A DNA stretch of 64,000 nt from assembly GCF_009829325.1 (NCBI RefSeq), contig NZ_VUOS01000001.1:186001-250000 (forward strand), given 5' to 3'. How positions within the stretch are numbered: the first letter of the stretch is position 1; each line of letters opens with the position of its first letter. Positions 23,726 to 32,943 of this stretch are shown here, one piece after another. The translations under genes were made by a program, and so were the position numbers. The DNA comes from Nocardia sp. CY41 (GTDB taxonomy: Bacteria; Actinomycetota; Actinomycetes; Mycobacteriales; Mycobacteriaceae). Below the pieces are notes generated by a model. That model had not been told where the DNA came from, did no database searches, and was given only the letters and a program-made list of their open reading frames with translations.

Positions 23726-25468
23726 ATGACGTTCGACTACGACGTGGTGGTCGTCGGTTCCGGCTTCGGCGGCAGCGTGACCGCGCTGCGCCTGACCGAG
23801 AAGGGTTACCGGGTCGGAGTGCTCGAAGCGGGAAGACGCTTCGCCGACGACGAGTTCGCCGAAACCTCGTGGGACGCGCGCAAGTACCTCTGGGCCCCGG
23901 CCCTCGGCTGCTTCGGCATCCAGCGGCTGACGCTGCTGAAGGACACCTTCATCATGGCGGGAGCGGGCGTCGGCGGCGGCTCCCTGGTCTACGCGAACAC
24001 CCTCTACGAGCCGCCGGACCGGTTCTACCAGGACCGCCAGTGGGCCCACATCACCGACTGGAAAGACGAACTCGCTCCCCACTACGACCAGGCCAAGCGG
24101 ATGCTCGGCGTGACGACGAATCCGGCGACCACGCCGTCGGACCGCGTGCTGGCCGAGATCGCCGAGGAGATGGGCGTCGGCTCGACCTACCGCCGCACTC
24201 CCGTCGGCGTCCTGTTCGGCGGCAAGGGGACGCGCCCCGGCCAGGACGTGCCCGACCCGTTCTTCGGCGGCGTCGGCCCGGCCCGCAGCACCTGCACGCA
24301 CTGCGGCGAGTGCATGACCGGCTGCCGGCACAACGCGAAGAACACCCTGGTCAAGAACTACCTGTACCTCGCGGAGCAGGCCGGCGCGACGGTGCACGCG
24401 CTCACCACGGTGACCGACGTGCGCCCGTTGCCCGGCGGCGGATACGAAGTCGCCACCGTCCGCACCGGACGCTGGGTGCGCAAGGCACGCCGGAAGTTCA
24501 CGGCCGAACAGGTCGTCTTCGCCGCGGCCGCGCTGGGCACCCAGAAACTGCTGCATCGGCTTCGCGACCGCGGCTCGCTGCCGGACATCTCGCCGCGGCT
24601 GGGCGAGCTCTCGCGCACCAACTCCGAGGAACTGCTTTCGGTCCGTAGCCGCCGCAAGGATTCCGACTTCACCAAGGGGGTGGCGATCACCTCCTCGATC
24701 CACCCGGACGCCGACACCCACATCGAGCCGGTGCGCTACGGCAAGGGCAGCAACGCGATCGGTCTCATCGGCACCGCCATGATCGACCCGGACGGGCGCA
24801 CTCCGAAGCTGCGCCTGTGGGCCCGCACGATGCGCAAGCTCGGCCGCGACGCCCTCCATCTGCAGAACCCGCGCGGATGGTCGGAACAGATGATCGGGCT
24901 GCTGGTGATGCAGTCGGTCGACAACTCCATCACCACCTACACCAAGCGCGGCCTGTTCGGCCGCAAGATGACGACCCAACAGGGTGTGGGCGAACCCAAT
25001 CCGACCTGGCTTCCGGCCGGGCACAAGGTGGCGCACCGGGTGGCCGACAAGATCGACGGCATCCCGGGCGCCGGTTGGAGCGCGCTTTTCGACATCCCGA
25101 TGACCGGTCACTTCATCGGCGGCTGCGTCATCGGGGAGTCCCCCGACGACGGAGTCGTCGACCCCTACCACCGGATGCACGGATACCGGGGACTGCATGT
25201 CATCGATGGCTCGACCATTTCGGCCAATCTCGGGGTGAACCCGTCGCTCACGATCACCGCGCAGGCCGAACGCGCCGTTGCCCTCTGGCCGAACAAGGGC
25301 GAGCCGGATCCGCGTCCCGAGCCGGGCGCACCCTACCGGCGCATCGCCCCCGTGCCGCCCCGCGCCCCGGTGGTCCCGGCCGACGCGCCTGCCGCGCTGC
25401 GGTTGCCGATCGTCGAGATCGAAGGGCCGCCCATCCGATCCGAACCGACCGCCGACACACACGGCTGA
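23726..25468 (+). CDS. choD: GMC oxidoreductase, cholesterol-oxidase-like (ChoD type)
   Basis: The 580-residue protein has the FAD motif VVVVGSGFGGSVTALRL, the GMC signature AGAGVGGGSLVYANTLYEPP, a Cys-rich segment CTHCGECMTGCRHNAKNTL, and the C-terminal HVIDGSTISANLGVNPSLTITAQAE active-site region. Size and motifs match mycobacterial ChoD. Homologues are annotated as cholesterol oxidases oxidising a 3-beta-hydroxyl, though activity has been hard to show for ChoD of M. tuberculosis. No Tat signal is present. The last 55 residues are Pro-rich. GGAG lies a few bases before the ATG. The upstream monooxygenase is on the same transcript. Confidence 0.88.
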   Translation: MTFDYDVVVVGSGFGGSVTALRLTEKGYRVGVLEAGRRFADDEFAETSWDARKYLWAPALGCFGIQRLTLLKDTFIMAGAGVGGGSLVYANTLYEPPDRFYQDRQWAHITDWKDELAPHYDQAKRMLGVTTNPATTPSDRVLAEIAEEMGVGSTYRRTPVGVLFGGKGTRPGQDVPDPFFGGVGPARSTCTHCGECMTGCRHNAKNTLVKNYLYLAEQAGATVHALTTVTDVRPLPGGGYEVATVRTGRWVRKARRKFTAEQVVFAAAALGTQKLLHRLRDRGSLPDISPRLGELSRTNSEELLSVRSRRKDSDFTKGVAITSSIHPDADTHIEPVRYGKGSNAIGLIGTAMIDPDGRTPKLRLWARTMRKLGRDALHLQNPRGWSEQMIGLLVMQSVDNSITTYTKRGLFGRKMTTQQGVGEPNPTWLPAGHKVAHRVADKIDGIPGAGWSALFDIPMTGHFIGGCVIGESPDDGVVDPYHRMHGYRGLHVIDGSTISANLGVNPSLTITAQAERAVALWPNKGEPDPRPEPGAPYRRIAPVPPRAPVVPADAPAALRLPIVEIEGPPIRSEPTADTHG

Positions 25469-25484
25469 TCACCGCTTTCAGTCG

Positions 25485-25718
25485 TCAGATGCCGACATGC
25501 GCGAGCACAGCGAGCACGAACGGTGCGGCGACGACGAGGATCGCGAGCACCAGCAGCGCCGCGAGGATGTTCCCGACACGCCATCCGGACGACCTGGCGG
25601 TACGCCGGGACAACCGGTGGGCGTTCGCGGTGGACTGCCGGGCCCAATCGGTGTGCCGGGCCACGTTCCTGCTCGCGTTCTGCTGAGCTTGCCACGAGGA
25701 GAATCCGGGATTGGTCAT
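25485..25718 (-). CDS. Small single-span membrane protein
   Basis: A 77-residue protein with a polar, Gln/Asn/Arg-rich N-terminal half (MTNPGFSSWQAQQNASRN...) and one C-terminal hydrophobic helix (NILAALLVLAILVVAAPFVLAVLA). Orientation with the basic part before the helix suggests a cytoplasmic N-terminus. It converges with the GMC gene. No known domain. Confidence 0.65.
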   Translation of the reverse strand: MTNPGFSSWQAQQNASRNVARHTDWARQSTANAHRLSRRTARSSGWRVGNILAALLVLAILVVAAPFVLAVLAHVGI

Positions 25719-25775
25719 CGTTGTGTTTCGTTTCCAGGTTGCGGGTTCGGTCGAGTTCCGGTTACGGCACCGGAG

Positions 25776-26438
25776 TCAGGTGATGACGAGGCGTTCGGTC
25801 AACGGCGCGAGGCCCTCCCCCGCCAAGTCGTGCAGCCGTGCGGTACGCCCCGTGACCAGCAACAGCAATGCCGCGATCGGTCCGCGGACCTCGAGTCCGG
25901 CGCCGTGACACCAGTCGATGTCGGTGGCGCGCAAGCGGATACCGCGCAGCCGGTGACGGTCGAAGACCGGGCGACCGAGGGTTGCCGCGTGTGCGGTCGC
26001 GGCGGCGGCGGCCTCCGGCGGCACAGCGAGAGTGCGGCCGAGCGGGATGGCGATGTCCTGGCCGTGGACCATGGTGTCCATCAGCACGTTGCGGTAATTG
26101 GTCAGCCTCGGGATGCGGCGTGTGGCCGCGTGATCGCGCAGGGACGACACAAGCCGGCCCACCGGCTGTTCGGAGTATCGCCTGGCGAGCAGATCGACGA
26201 AGCGGTTGTAGTCACCCCGGGCGCGCAGTCCCGTGGTGATCATGACGCCGGCCGGCGGCGGCGATGGCGTCATCGCCAGATGGGCGGCCACATGGCGCAC
26301 TCGCCACCCGGCGCAGAGCGATGGATGCTCCCACTCCTGCGGAGACAGATCGGACAGCAGATCGGCGATCGCGCGGCGCTGCTGCTCGATGACCTGCCAG
26401 CTGTGCTCCCGGTCGAGAGGGGTCGGTCGGGCCGCCAT
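25776..26438 (-). CDS. Maleylpyruvate-isomerase-like (DinB-type, mycothiol-dependent) protein
   Basis: A 220-residue protein of the actinobacterial MDMPI/DinB family. WQVIEQQRRAIADLLSDLSPQEWEHPSLCAGWRVRHVAAHLAM carries the first metal histidine; VLMDTMVHGQDIAIPLG carries the His/Asp pair typical of DinB metal sites. A C-terminal sterol-carrier-like strand set (IRLRATDIDWCHGAGLEVRGPIAALLLLVTGR) is the second half of the MDMPI proteins. The ATG at 26438 has GGAGGTG six bases upstream. Such enzymes use mycothiol as a cofactor; substrate unknown. It diverges from a MarR gene 41 bases away. Confidence 0.85.
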   Translation of the reverse strand: MAARPTPLDREHSWQVIEQQRRAIADLLSDLSPQEWEHPSLCAGWRVRHVAAHLAMTPSPPPAGVMITTGLRARGDYNRFVDLLARRYSEQPVGRLVSSLRDHAATRRIPRLTNYRNVLMDTMVHGQDIAIPLGRTLAVPPEAAAAATAHAATLGRPVFDRHRLRGIRLRATDIDWCHGAGLEVRGPIAALLLLVTGRTARLHDLAGEGLAPLTERLVIT

Positions 26439-26479
26439 GGCCGCACCTCCGGCCTCTCGTACTGATGTCAAGGAGTGGG

Positions 26480-26947
26480 ATGGCGGAGGAGCTCAACGTC
26501 GGCCTGTTGATGCAGATAGCCTTCCGGGCGATGGAGCAGCGAGTGCTGAGCGCCCTGGCCGAGTCGGGTTTCGGCGACCTCACCGTCGCGCAAGCGAGGA
26601 TCGTCGCCCAGATCGACGCGGCGGGCACCCGCTCGACCGAACTCGCCGAACGGGCGCAGATCACGAAACAGACCACGGGCTTTCTCATCGACCAGGTCGA
26701 ACGGGCCGGATACGTCACGCGGGTGCCCGATCCGAGCGACCGCCGCGCTCGCCTCGTGCGCTTGACCGACCGTGGCCAGCGGGCAGCCGGGTTCGCGAAC
26801 TCCGTCGCCCAGCGCGTCGAACAGGAATGGTCGGCACATCTGGGCGCCGAGGCGATGGGACAGCTACGGCGGGCGTTGCATAGGCTGCGCGAGATCACCG
26901 ATCCGTATGACCCCCCTGCCGCCGACACGCGATCCGGCAGGGAGTAA
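26480..26947 (+). CDS. MarR-family regulator
   Basis: The 155-residue protein has the winged helix with helix 3 TELAERAQITKQTTGFLIDQVERAGYV and the wing RVPDPSDRRARLVRLTDRG, the diagnostic MarR pattern (DxRDxRxxxxxLT). AGGAG precedes ATG 26480. It diverges from the mycothiol-dependent isomerase-like gene with only 41 bases between starts, so it likely controls that gene and itself in response to a phenolic or oxidising ligand; this is inferred. Confidence 0.9.
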   Translation: MAEELNVGLLMQIAFRAMEQRVLSALAESGFGDLTVAQARIVAQIDAAGTRSTELAERAQITKQTTGFLIDQVERAGYVTRVPDPSDRRARLVRLTDRGQRAAGFANSVAQRVEQEWSAHLGAEAMGQLRRALHRLREITDPYDPPAADTRSGRE

Positions 26948-27071
26948 CTCGCATCGGTCTAGCATCCGGCCGATGTCGACGCCGCGCGGAGCGTTGGCCG
27001 GTATGCCACGCATCCGGGCGGGTGATCGAACTCCGACCGGATGCGTGGCCAGGAAACTCATGCCGTTTCGG

Positions 27072-28013
27072 TCACACCGGAACGCCTCCGTAGGTGCGCC
27101 GGTATTTCGCTTGGAGGAACGACAGGACACCGAACGCCATCAGGCCCAGAGCGACCGCGATGAGCAGCCAGGGCCCCAAGGCGCTGTCGGCGAAATCGTG
27201 CAGGACGGCGTCGACGCCTTTGGCGTTCGCCGGTTCGTACCGGGCGGCCGCGACCACCGCGGCGAGTCCGATGGCGACGATGATCAACCCGCGCGCCAGA
27301 TAGCCGATGCGGCCCAGCCAGATCACGCTCTCCCGGGAGGCCTGGGTCATCCAGCCCATGCGCAGGTCGTCGACGAAGGCGAGACGAAGCCCGCGCAGAG
27401 TGGTCAGCACACCCGCGGCGAGAATGGCCAGACCGATCAACAGGACGACCACCTGCCCGCCGTCCCAGCCCAGAATCCGTGCGGTCACATCCCGTGCGAC
27501 GGCATCGCCGGGCGGCGGCGTCCGGCCGTCCACGACGAACCGGAGAACGACGAAGGCCGCCACGGCGTACAAGAGCCCCAAGGCCAAGGCGCGCACCCGA
27601 GGTCCGTTCGGACCCGCCGCGGGCGCGCCCGCGGCCTGCGCCAGCCGCCACGCGGCCAGCGCGGCGAATCCGAGGGCGAGGATCCACAGCAGCAGATAGC
27701 CCAGCGGCTTATCGGCGAGTGCGGCGAGCGCACCGCCCGCGGTCGGCTCGTGCTGCGCGACGCCGACAGCCAGCATGAACGCGAGAATGCCGATGACGAT
27801 GTAGGCGACCCCGCGTGCGACGAAGCCGAATCGCGCGGCGCCCGCCAACCCGCCCGAACGCGCGTACCCGCGCGGCCGCCTGCTGTCATGGCGCCGCCAC
27901 CGGCCGCCATACCGGTTGCGCCATCCACTTCGGTACCCGGTCCGCCACCGGTTACGCCGCACTCCGCCGCTGCGACGCCATCGATATCTGTCAGCATTTC
28001 GGATAAAGCTCAT
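27072..28013 (-). CDS. DUF1206 integral membrane protein with Arg/Tyr/Trp-rich tail
   Basis: The 313-residue protein from ATG 28013 (GAGAGGTGAG upstream) has three repeated two-helix units: RFGFVARGVAYIVIGILAF, RALALGLLYAVAAFVVL and WLGRIGYLARGLIIVAIGLAAVV, each with the G-x-x-A-R-G-x-x-Y motif of DUF1206. Six helices are visible. Its N-terminal 45 residues are unusual: almost only Arg, Trp, Tyr, Gly and Asn (RYRWRRSGGVRRNRWRTGYR then similar). Function of the family is unknown. Confidence 0.87.
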   Translation of the reverse strand: MSFIRNADRYRWRRSGGVRRNRWRTGYRSGWRNRYGGRWRRHDSRRPRGYARSGGLAGAARFGFVARGVAYIVIGILAFMLAVGVAQHEPTAGGALAALADKPLGYLLLWILALGFAALAAWRLAQAAGAPAAGPNGPRVRALALGLLYAVAAFVVLRFVVDGRTPPPGDAVARDVTARILGWDGGQVVVLLIGLAILAAGVLTTLRGLRLAFVDDLRMGWMTQASRESVIWLGRIGYLARGLIIVAIGLAAVVAAARYEPANAKGVDAVLHDFADSALGPWLLIAVALGLMAFGVLSFLQAKYRRTYGGVPV

Positions 28014-28330
28014 GGTTCTCACCTCTCCATGGACCGTATTGCCCACTTCGGGTGGATCAACCGCGGTGAAATCGTCGAAGGGCCCCGAACGGCACAGCGC
28101 TACTTCGAGTCACCTTTCCGCTCAGAGCATTTCGCCCACCGCGCCGAAGGCAGGTAGTCCTGGACGGCGTCGACCGCTCGCCGGGCGCTCCGCCGCGGAC
28201 TCCATGGTCGACGACAGTTCGGTCCTGGTCCCATCGCCGGCGAGGGAGAGCGCTCGGAGGTGTCGTCCGGCTCAGCCGCAGGGACTCGAATCCGGGATGG
28301 GCGGAGAAGGTGGCATCCGGGCTGCGTGCG

Positions 28331-29071
28331 CTACGTTCCGTCGGCGTGGTGGTCTGATGGTGGAGGGCGCCAGGGTAGGCGGAAGGGCTTGGTGGCGCCC
28401 GTCAAGATTTGCTGGATGCCGGCGGCCAGGGCCGAGCCGATAGAGGTGAAGCAGGCGAGTATGGCCGCGCGGGTGAGTCCGGCGGTGGAGTAGCGGGTCT
28501 CGCTGATGCCGGGGAACGGCAGTTTGTCGTTGCCGAACATCCATGACATCACCGATCCGAGCTGACCGCCCAGATCCCATCGGCGCGAGGTCATCTCCTT
28601 GAGTTCGGGCGCTTTGCTGTTGATGTAGAGCAGGGTGCAGACCGTGCAGATGGCCACTGCCACCGAGGATATCGCTGTCGCGCGCTCGAGTATTTTGTTG
28701 CGGGTCCGCAGATTGATTATCACGGTGAGTACACAGACGATGACGGCGACGGTGGTAAGGAGCGCCCAGAAACCGGTGATGTGAGCTAGAGACATCGGTT
28801 TCGTCGACGACCAGACGGTCAGGTATCGGGTAGAGGCGTTGATGCGGCCGAAGGCGTTGGTTTCGGCTTTGCCGTTGGGGCCGGACGCGGTGAGCCACGG
28901 CCGGAACAGCAGGCCGAAGGTGATCAGGCTCCCGACTGCCGCCCAAACATAACCCCAGTTCCCGTTGACGGCCTTACGCAGCCTGCCTTTCTTCTCAGCC
29001 AGTTCATGAGCAGAATTTTCGGCCGGTCCGTGCTGGCTCTCAGCTTTATCCCAAGGAGTCGAGTTTTTCAT
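28331..29071 (-). CDS. Hypothetical membrane protein
   Basis: A 246-residue protein with an Asp/Glu/His-rich polar N-terminus and four hydrophobic segments (WGYVWAAVGSLITFGLLF, ITGFWALLTTVAVIVCVLTVI, ATAISSVAVAICTVCTLLYI and GLTRAAILACFTSIGSALAAGI). The extracytoplasmic loops carry charged and Asn residues. By eye its base composition is clearly less GC-rich than the flanking genes, and the 250 bases upstream are lower still, pointing to acquired DNA. No domain recognised. Confidence 0.7.
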   Translation of the reverse strand: MKNSTPWDKAESQHGPAENSAHELAEKKGRLRKAVNGNWGYVWAAVGSLITFGLLFRPWLTASGPNGKAETNAFGRINASTRYLTVWSSTKPMSLAHITGFWALLTTVAVIVCVLTVIINLRTRNKILERATAISSVAVAICTVCTLLYINSKAPELKEMTSRRWDLGGQLGSVMSWMFGNDKLPFPGISETRYSTAGLTRAAILACFTSIGSALAAGIQQILTGATKPFRLPWRPPPSDHHADGT

Positions 29072-29601
29072 GGATTTATGCTATGGATATTCCCAACAAT
29101 GGAAGGTCCCGCATTGCGCCGAAGCCTTGCAGAGTGCAATGACTCCGCGCAATCGAGCTCAGGTCGTGTATCGATCGTTCGCCCCGAGTGCTTTATATTG
29201 TTGCACAACGGTTTTCGTCATTCTTATGCGTCAGTGTTGCGTTTCGACGTCGACCGGCTCGATCTTGAACACCCTCTGTTGTCGCTCTTTCGCATTGCGT
29301 GGACAGGGATTTGGGGAATTCCGCCCGAATGCTGACCATGATAGGTGCAACGGACTCGACGCCGGTTTCCTCGAGGTCTCCCACATCGCGGTGCGGCTCG
29401 AGGTTTGCCCGGCGTCGCGAGCGCCGCCGGGCACGGACCAGTTGCCGTTGTCGCCGCGGTAATCGGAAAGGCGCGTCGAGCGCCGCGGTCGGCAGGCGCC
29501 CCGCGCCCGAGGCGGGCGTTGCCCCCTCTCCGGGCAGGCAGCCGGAGCCCGAACTGGTCAAAGGCAAACTCCGCCAGCGGTACGTGTGAGTTTCCCGGGA
29601 G
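29072..29601. other. Intergenic stretch, lower GC on its left half
   Basis: From 29072 to about 29340 the sequence has unusually many A and T runs for this genome and no protein-like frame. From 29340 to 29601 it is GC-rich with Arg/Pro frames that look like chance. It carries the promoter of the membrane gene at 28331-29071. I see no RNA gene or repeat. Confidence 0.45.
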
Positions 29602-30543
29602 CTACGCGGCGTAGGCGAGGTCGGCGACCGCCCCTGCGCGCGTCATCAGGCGCGCGACGGCCTCCGCGACCCGGCCGGGTTCCTCCAGGATCACGGAATG
29701 CCCGGCGCCCTCGACGATCACGAAATCCGAGTACTCGACGGCGGCGGCCATCGCCACGGAATGCGACGGCGGCGTCATCAAGTCGGCGGAGCCGCACAGG
29801 ACCAGCGTGGGGATCCGGGACAGGAGCGCCAGCGCGTCGGTGCGGTCGTAGACCATGAAGTCGCTCAAGAAGCCGGCCATCGTGACGATCGGCGTCTCGT
29901 TGCGCATCGCATTGGCCAGGGCGAGCACCCGCGCGCTCACCTTGCGGTCGCCGAATTCCGCGGTACGGATCAGCGGGGCGAACAACCGGCAGGCCAGCAA
30001 CTTCGCGTGGTGCATCGCCCCCGGTGCGCGGCGGACGGCCGCCTGGAACGCGGAGACGACCGGGTTGCGCAGCAGACGGCCGAAACCGGCGTCGGCGAGT
30101 CCGTCGGCAGCCGTCGCGAGCAGGGCCACGCCGACGATGCGGGTGCCGATCTCGTGCGGATTCTGACCGGCATAGGTGAGCGCGGTCATGCCACCCATCG
30201 AGTGGCCCGCGAGGACGACCGGCCCGGTGGGGGCCACGGCATCGAGAACGTCCCGCAGGTCCCGGCCGAGCTGGTCGAGGGTGTAGGTCCGCCGGGACGC
30301 CACGGCGGACTCGCCGTGGCCGCGGTGGTCGTAGCAGACGATTCGGGCGCCGGCGTATCGGCGCAGCAACTCGGCGCGGACGTAGGTCCAGGATTCGGTG
30401 CGCAGGCAGTGACCGTGCAATAGGACGACGGTGAGATCCGCGTCTCGCGGGCCGTATTCGCGGACCGCGAGCGCCACGCCGTCTTCGGTCCGGACCGTGG
30501 CACGCCGTTCCGCCGTGGCGGCGATTGCGTTGAGAATCGACAT
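29602..30543 (-). CDS. Alpha/beta hydrolase
   Basis: A 313-residue alpha/beta-fold hydrolase: VVLLHGHCLRTESW (oxyanion), DHRGHGES, VVLAGHSMGGMTALTY (nucleophile Ser), TLVLCGSADLMTPP (acid Asp) and IVEGAGHSVILEEP (base His). ATG 30543 has GGAG seven bases upstream; the frame upstream of it is not supported. It is 175 bases downstream of an XRE-TetR regulator on the same strand and may be under its control, together with the divergent acyl-CoA dehydrogenase. Substrate unknown. Confidence 0.88.
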   Translation of the reverse strand: MSILNAIAATAERRATVRTEDGVALAVREYGPRDADLTVVLLHGHCLRTESWTYVRAELLRRYAGARIVCYDHRGHGESAVASRRTYTLDQLGRDLRDVLDAVAPTGPVVLAGHSMGGMTALTYAGQNPHEIGTRIVGVALLATAADGLADAGFGRLLRNPVVSAFQAAVRRAPGAMHHAKLLACRLFAPLIRTAEFGDRKVSARVLALANAMRNETPIVTMAGFLSDFMVYDRTDALALLSRIPTLVLCGSADLMTPPSHSVAMAAAVEYSDFVIVEGAGHSVILEEPGRVAEAVARLMTRAGAVADLAYAA

Positions 30544-30718
30544 GGGATGCTCCGGTTCACTGGCGGTGACTCGTCCTACTTTCCGCCGTCCCGGCCGCCG
30601 CCGGCAGGCCCCCGAGTGCTGGGCTCCGATCCCCAAGGGGTGAGCCGATCACCACCAAGGTGGGGCGGCGTGCACGCCGCCCGGTTCGGAGTGATCCGCC
30701 ACCGGCGACAACGTGCGG

Positions 30719-31579
30719 CTAGCGCATCGGATCGACGCCGAGCACATCCAGGGCGAAGTCGCCGTACTGCGCGGCCACCTCCTCCGGGGTCGCCGGGCCG
30801 GACTCGCGATACCACTGGGGAATGGCGGTGCACATGGTGGCTATGGCCCGGCCGGCTGCGCGGATGTGGGGACTGGCCACGCGGCCCTCGGCATGAGCCT
30901 CGGCGATCGCGTCGTCCAGGGTGGCTTGGATGTCACGGCGGGAGCCGGCGATGCGCGCGCGCTCGCTCGCCGAAAGGCTCCGCATCTCGCTGGCGCCGAT
31001 GAAACCGAGATCGCGGCGATGGGTGTGGAACAGGGCCAGCGCTTCGACGATCAGGCGCACCCGGTGGACGCTGTCGCGGCCGTCCGCGCGCGCGGCACGC
31101 ACTCGCCAGTGCAATTCGTCCATGGTCAGGTCGAGGATGCGGACCAGCAGGTCGTGTTTGTCACGATAGTGGTGGTAGAGCCCGGGAACGCTGGTGCCCG
31201 CCCGCCGGGCGAGAGCGCGCACAGTCGTGCCGTGATAGCCGAACTCGACGAACGACGCGAGGGCGGCGGCCAGCACCGGGTCGACGTCCAACGGAGCGAA
31301 CTCGCGCCAATCGCCCGGCGGGACCGGCTCGGAGACGACCCGGCGGTGGCGCGGAGGCGCTGCAATGGCAGCGTCGCCGAGCAAGTGGGTGACCGGTACG
31401 CCGAGTACCTCGGACAGGCGGGTGAGCCGGGCGATCGAGATCCCGGTCTTCCCTGTCTCCATCGCGCTGAGCGTCGCGGGGCTCACCTCCAGCCGGCGGG
31501 CCACTTCGCGCAGCGACAGTCCCGTGGCACGGCGCGCACGCCGGATCGCCTCGTGTGGCGCGGCGGCCTCAATGTCCAT
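30719..31579 (-). CDS. XRE-TetR fusion regulator
   Basis: The 286-residue protein joins two DNA-binding modules. Residues about 8-65 are a Cro/XRE HTH (IRRARRATGLSLREVARRLEVS, then ATLSAMETGKTGIS). Residues about 100-150 are a TetR HTH (FVEFGYHGTTVRALARRAGTS, VPGLYHHYRDKHDLL), followed by a TetR ligand domain of about 135 residues. Fusions of this kind exist in actinobacteria, often next to acyl-CoA dehydrogenases, as here. The palindrome at 31582-31600, next to its start, is the likely binding site. Two HTH units could allow binding to composite operators. Ligand probably an acyl-CoA, by inference from the neighbour. Confidence 0.9.
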   Translation of the reverse strand: MDIEAAAPHEAIRRARRATGLSLREVARRLEVSPATLSAMETGKTGISIARLTRLSEVLGVPVTHLLGDAAIAAPPRHRRVVSEPVPPGDWREFAPLDVDPVLAAALASFVEFGYHGTTVRALARRAGTSVPGLYHHYRDKHDLLVRILDLTMDELHWRVRAARADGRDSVHRVRLIVEALALFHTHRRDLGFIGASEMRSLSASERARIAGSRRDIQATLDDAIAEAHAEGRVASPHIRAAGRAIATMCTAIPQWYRESGPATPEEVAAQYGDFALDVLGVDPMR

Positions 31580-31581
31580 GA

Positions 31582-31600
31582 TGTTCAGAATAGCTGAACA
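31582..31600. promoter_or_regulatory. Palindromic operator TGTTCAG-N5-CTGAACA
   Basis: A perfect seven-base inverted repeat with a five-base spacer lies three bases from the start of the XRE-TetR gene. A half-site TGTTCAG recurs at 31664-31670 in front of the acyl-CoA dehydrogenase. Position and symmetry suggest autoregulation and control of the divergent gene. Confidence 0.65.
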
Positions 31601-31725
31601 CCAGGAACTTCCGATTTTTATCGAACACTACCTCTTTGACTACACACTCGGGCAGTGAGACAGTGTTCAGATGGAGCGATCGTTCGGTCCCCTGACGAGC
31701 TCCGGATATCGAGGAGGAATGCGCG

Positions 31726-32943
31726 ATGCCGATCGATCTGACCTATTCCGACGAGGTTCGGGCGCTGACCGAGCGCACCCGTGCTTTCGTCCGGGAGACG
31801 GTGCTGCCGATCGAGGACGAACACAACGGCGACATCACCGCCGCGGGGGGCGACGGATTGCGCGTCACACTGAACAAGCTCGCCCGCGAGGCCGGGGTCT
31901 TGGCGCCGCACGCGCCCGTCGAATACGGCGGTCACGGGTTGTCGATGTCGGACCGCGCGCCGGTGTTCGAGGAAGCGGGCTACTCACTGTTCGGCCCGAC
32001 CGCGCTCAATATCGCCGCGCCGGACGAGGGCAACGTCCACATGCTCGCCCACATCGCCGACCCGGAGCAGAAGTCGCGCTACCTGGAACCCCTCGCCCGA
32101 GGCGAGATGCGTTCGGCCTTCGCGATGACCGAGCCCGCACCCGGCGCGGGGTCCGACCCGGCGGCACTGGCCACCCGGGCCGTGCGCGCCGACGGCGGTT
32201 GGCGGATCAACGGCCACAAGCACTTCATCACCGGCGCGGACGGCGCCGGCTTCTTCATCGTGATGGCCCGTACCTCCGGCGAACCGGGGCAGCGGGGCGG
32301 CGCGACCATGTTCCTGGCCCCCGCGGGGACTCCCGGCCTGCGCGTGGGTAGGCACATCACCACACTGGACCGGGCCATGATCGGCGGCCACTGCGAGGTC
32401 TTCTTCGAGGACATGTTCGTCCCCGACGAAGCGGTGCTCGGCGCTGTCGACCGCGGATTCGAATACGCCCAGGTCCGGCTGGGCCCGGCCCGCATGACCC
32501 ATGTGATGCGCTGGCTCGGCGCCGCTCGGCGTGGCCACGACATCGCCGTCGAGCGGGTCGCCCAGCGCGAGGGCTTCGGCGCGCGCATCGGCGATCTCGG
32601 CATGGCGCAGCAGATGATCGCCGACAACGAGATCGACATCGCCGCCACCCGCGCGTTGCTGGTGCGCGCCTGCTGGGAACTCGACAACGGGGAGCACGCG
32701 GGCAACGCCACCTCGATCGCCAAGACCTTCGCCGCCGAGGCGATCTTCCGCATCGTCGACCGGAGCATCCAGTTGTGCGGCGGCCTCGGTGTCTCCGACG
32801 ACCTGCCGCTGGCCCGCCTCTCCCGTGAAGTGCGGCCGTTCCGCATCTACGACGGGCCTTCCGAGGTGCACCGGTGGGCCATCGCCAAGCGCGCGGTCAG
32901 CGCAGCCCGCCGGGCGGCGGAGGGGTCCGGGCCTGCACGCTGA
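31726..32943 (+). CDS. Acyl-CoA dehydrogenase
   Basis: A 405-residue FAD enzyme catalysing alpha-beta oxidation of an acyl-CoA. Motifs are MTEPAPGAGSDP (FAD/substrate loop), GHKHFITGADGAGFFIV, IQLCGGLGVSDDLPLARL and FRIYDGPSEVHRWAIAKR at the C-terminus, the ACAD signature region. The pattern resembles the ACAD10/11-type group acting on longer or modified acyl chains. GAGGAGG precedes the ATG by eight bases. It is divergent from the XRE-TetR regulator, whose operator lies in the gap. Confidence 0.92.
   Translation: MPIDLTYSDEVRALTERTRAFVRETVLPIEDEHNGDITAAGGDGLRVTLNKLAREAGVLAPHAPVEYGGHGLSMSDRAPVFEEAGYSLFGPTALNIAAPDEGNVHMLAHIADPEQKSRYLEPLARGEMRSAFAMTEPAPGAGSDPAALATRAVRADGGWRINGHKHFITGADGAGFFIVMARTSGEPGQRGGATMFLAPAGTPGLRVGRHITTLDRAMIGGHCEVFFEDMFVPDEAVLGAVDRGFEYAQVRLGPARMTHVMRWLGAARRGHDIAVERVAQREGFGARIGDLGMAQQMIADNEIDIAATRALLVRACWELDNGEHAGNATSIAKTFAAEAIFRIVDRSIQLCGGLGVSDDLPLARLSREVRPFRIYDGPSEVHRWAIAKRAVSAARRAAEGSGPAR

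Noticed and set aside
29299..29614. Short + frames rich in Arg and Pro
   Set aside because: No start context, no domain, and composition typical of chance frames in GC-rich DNA.
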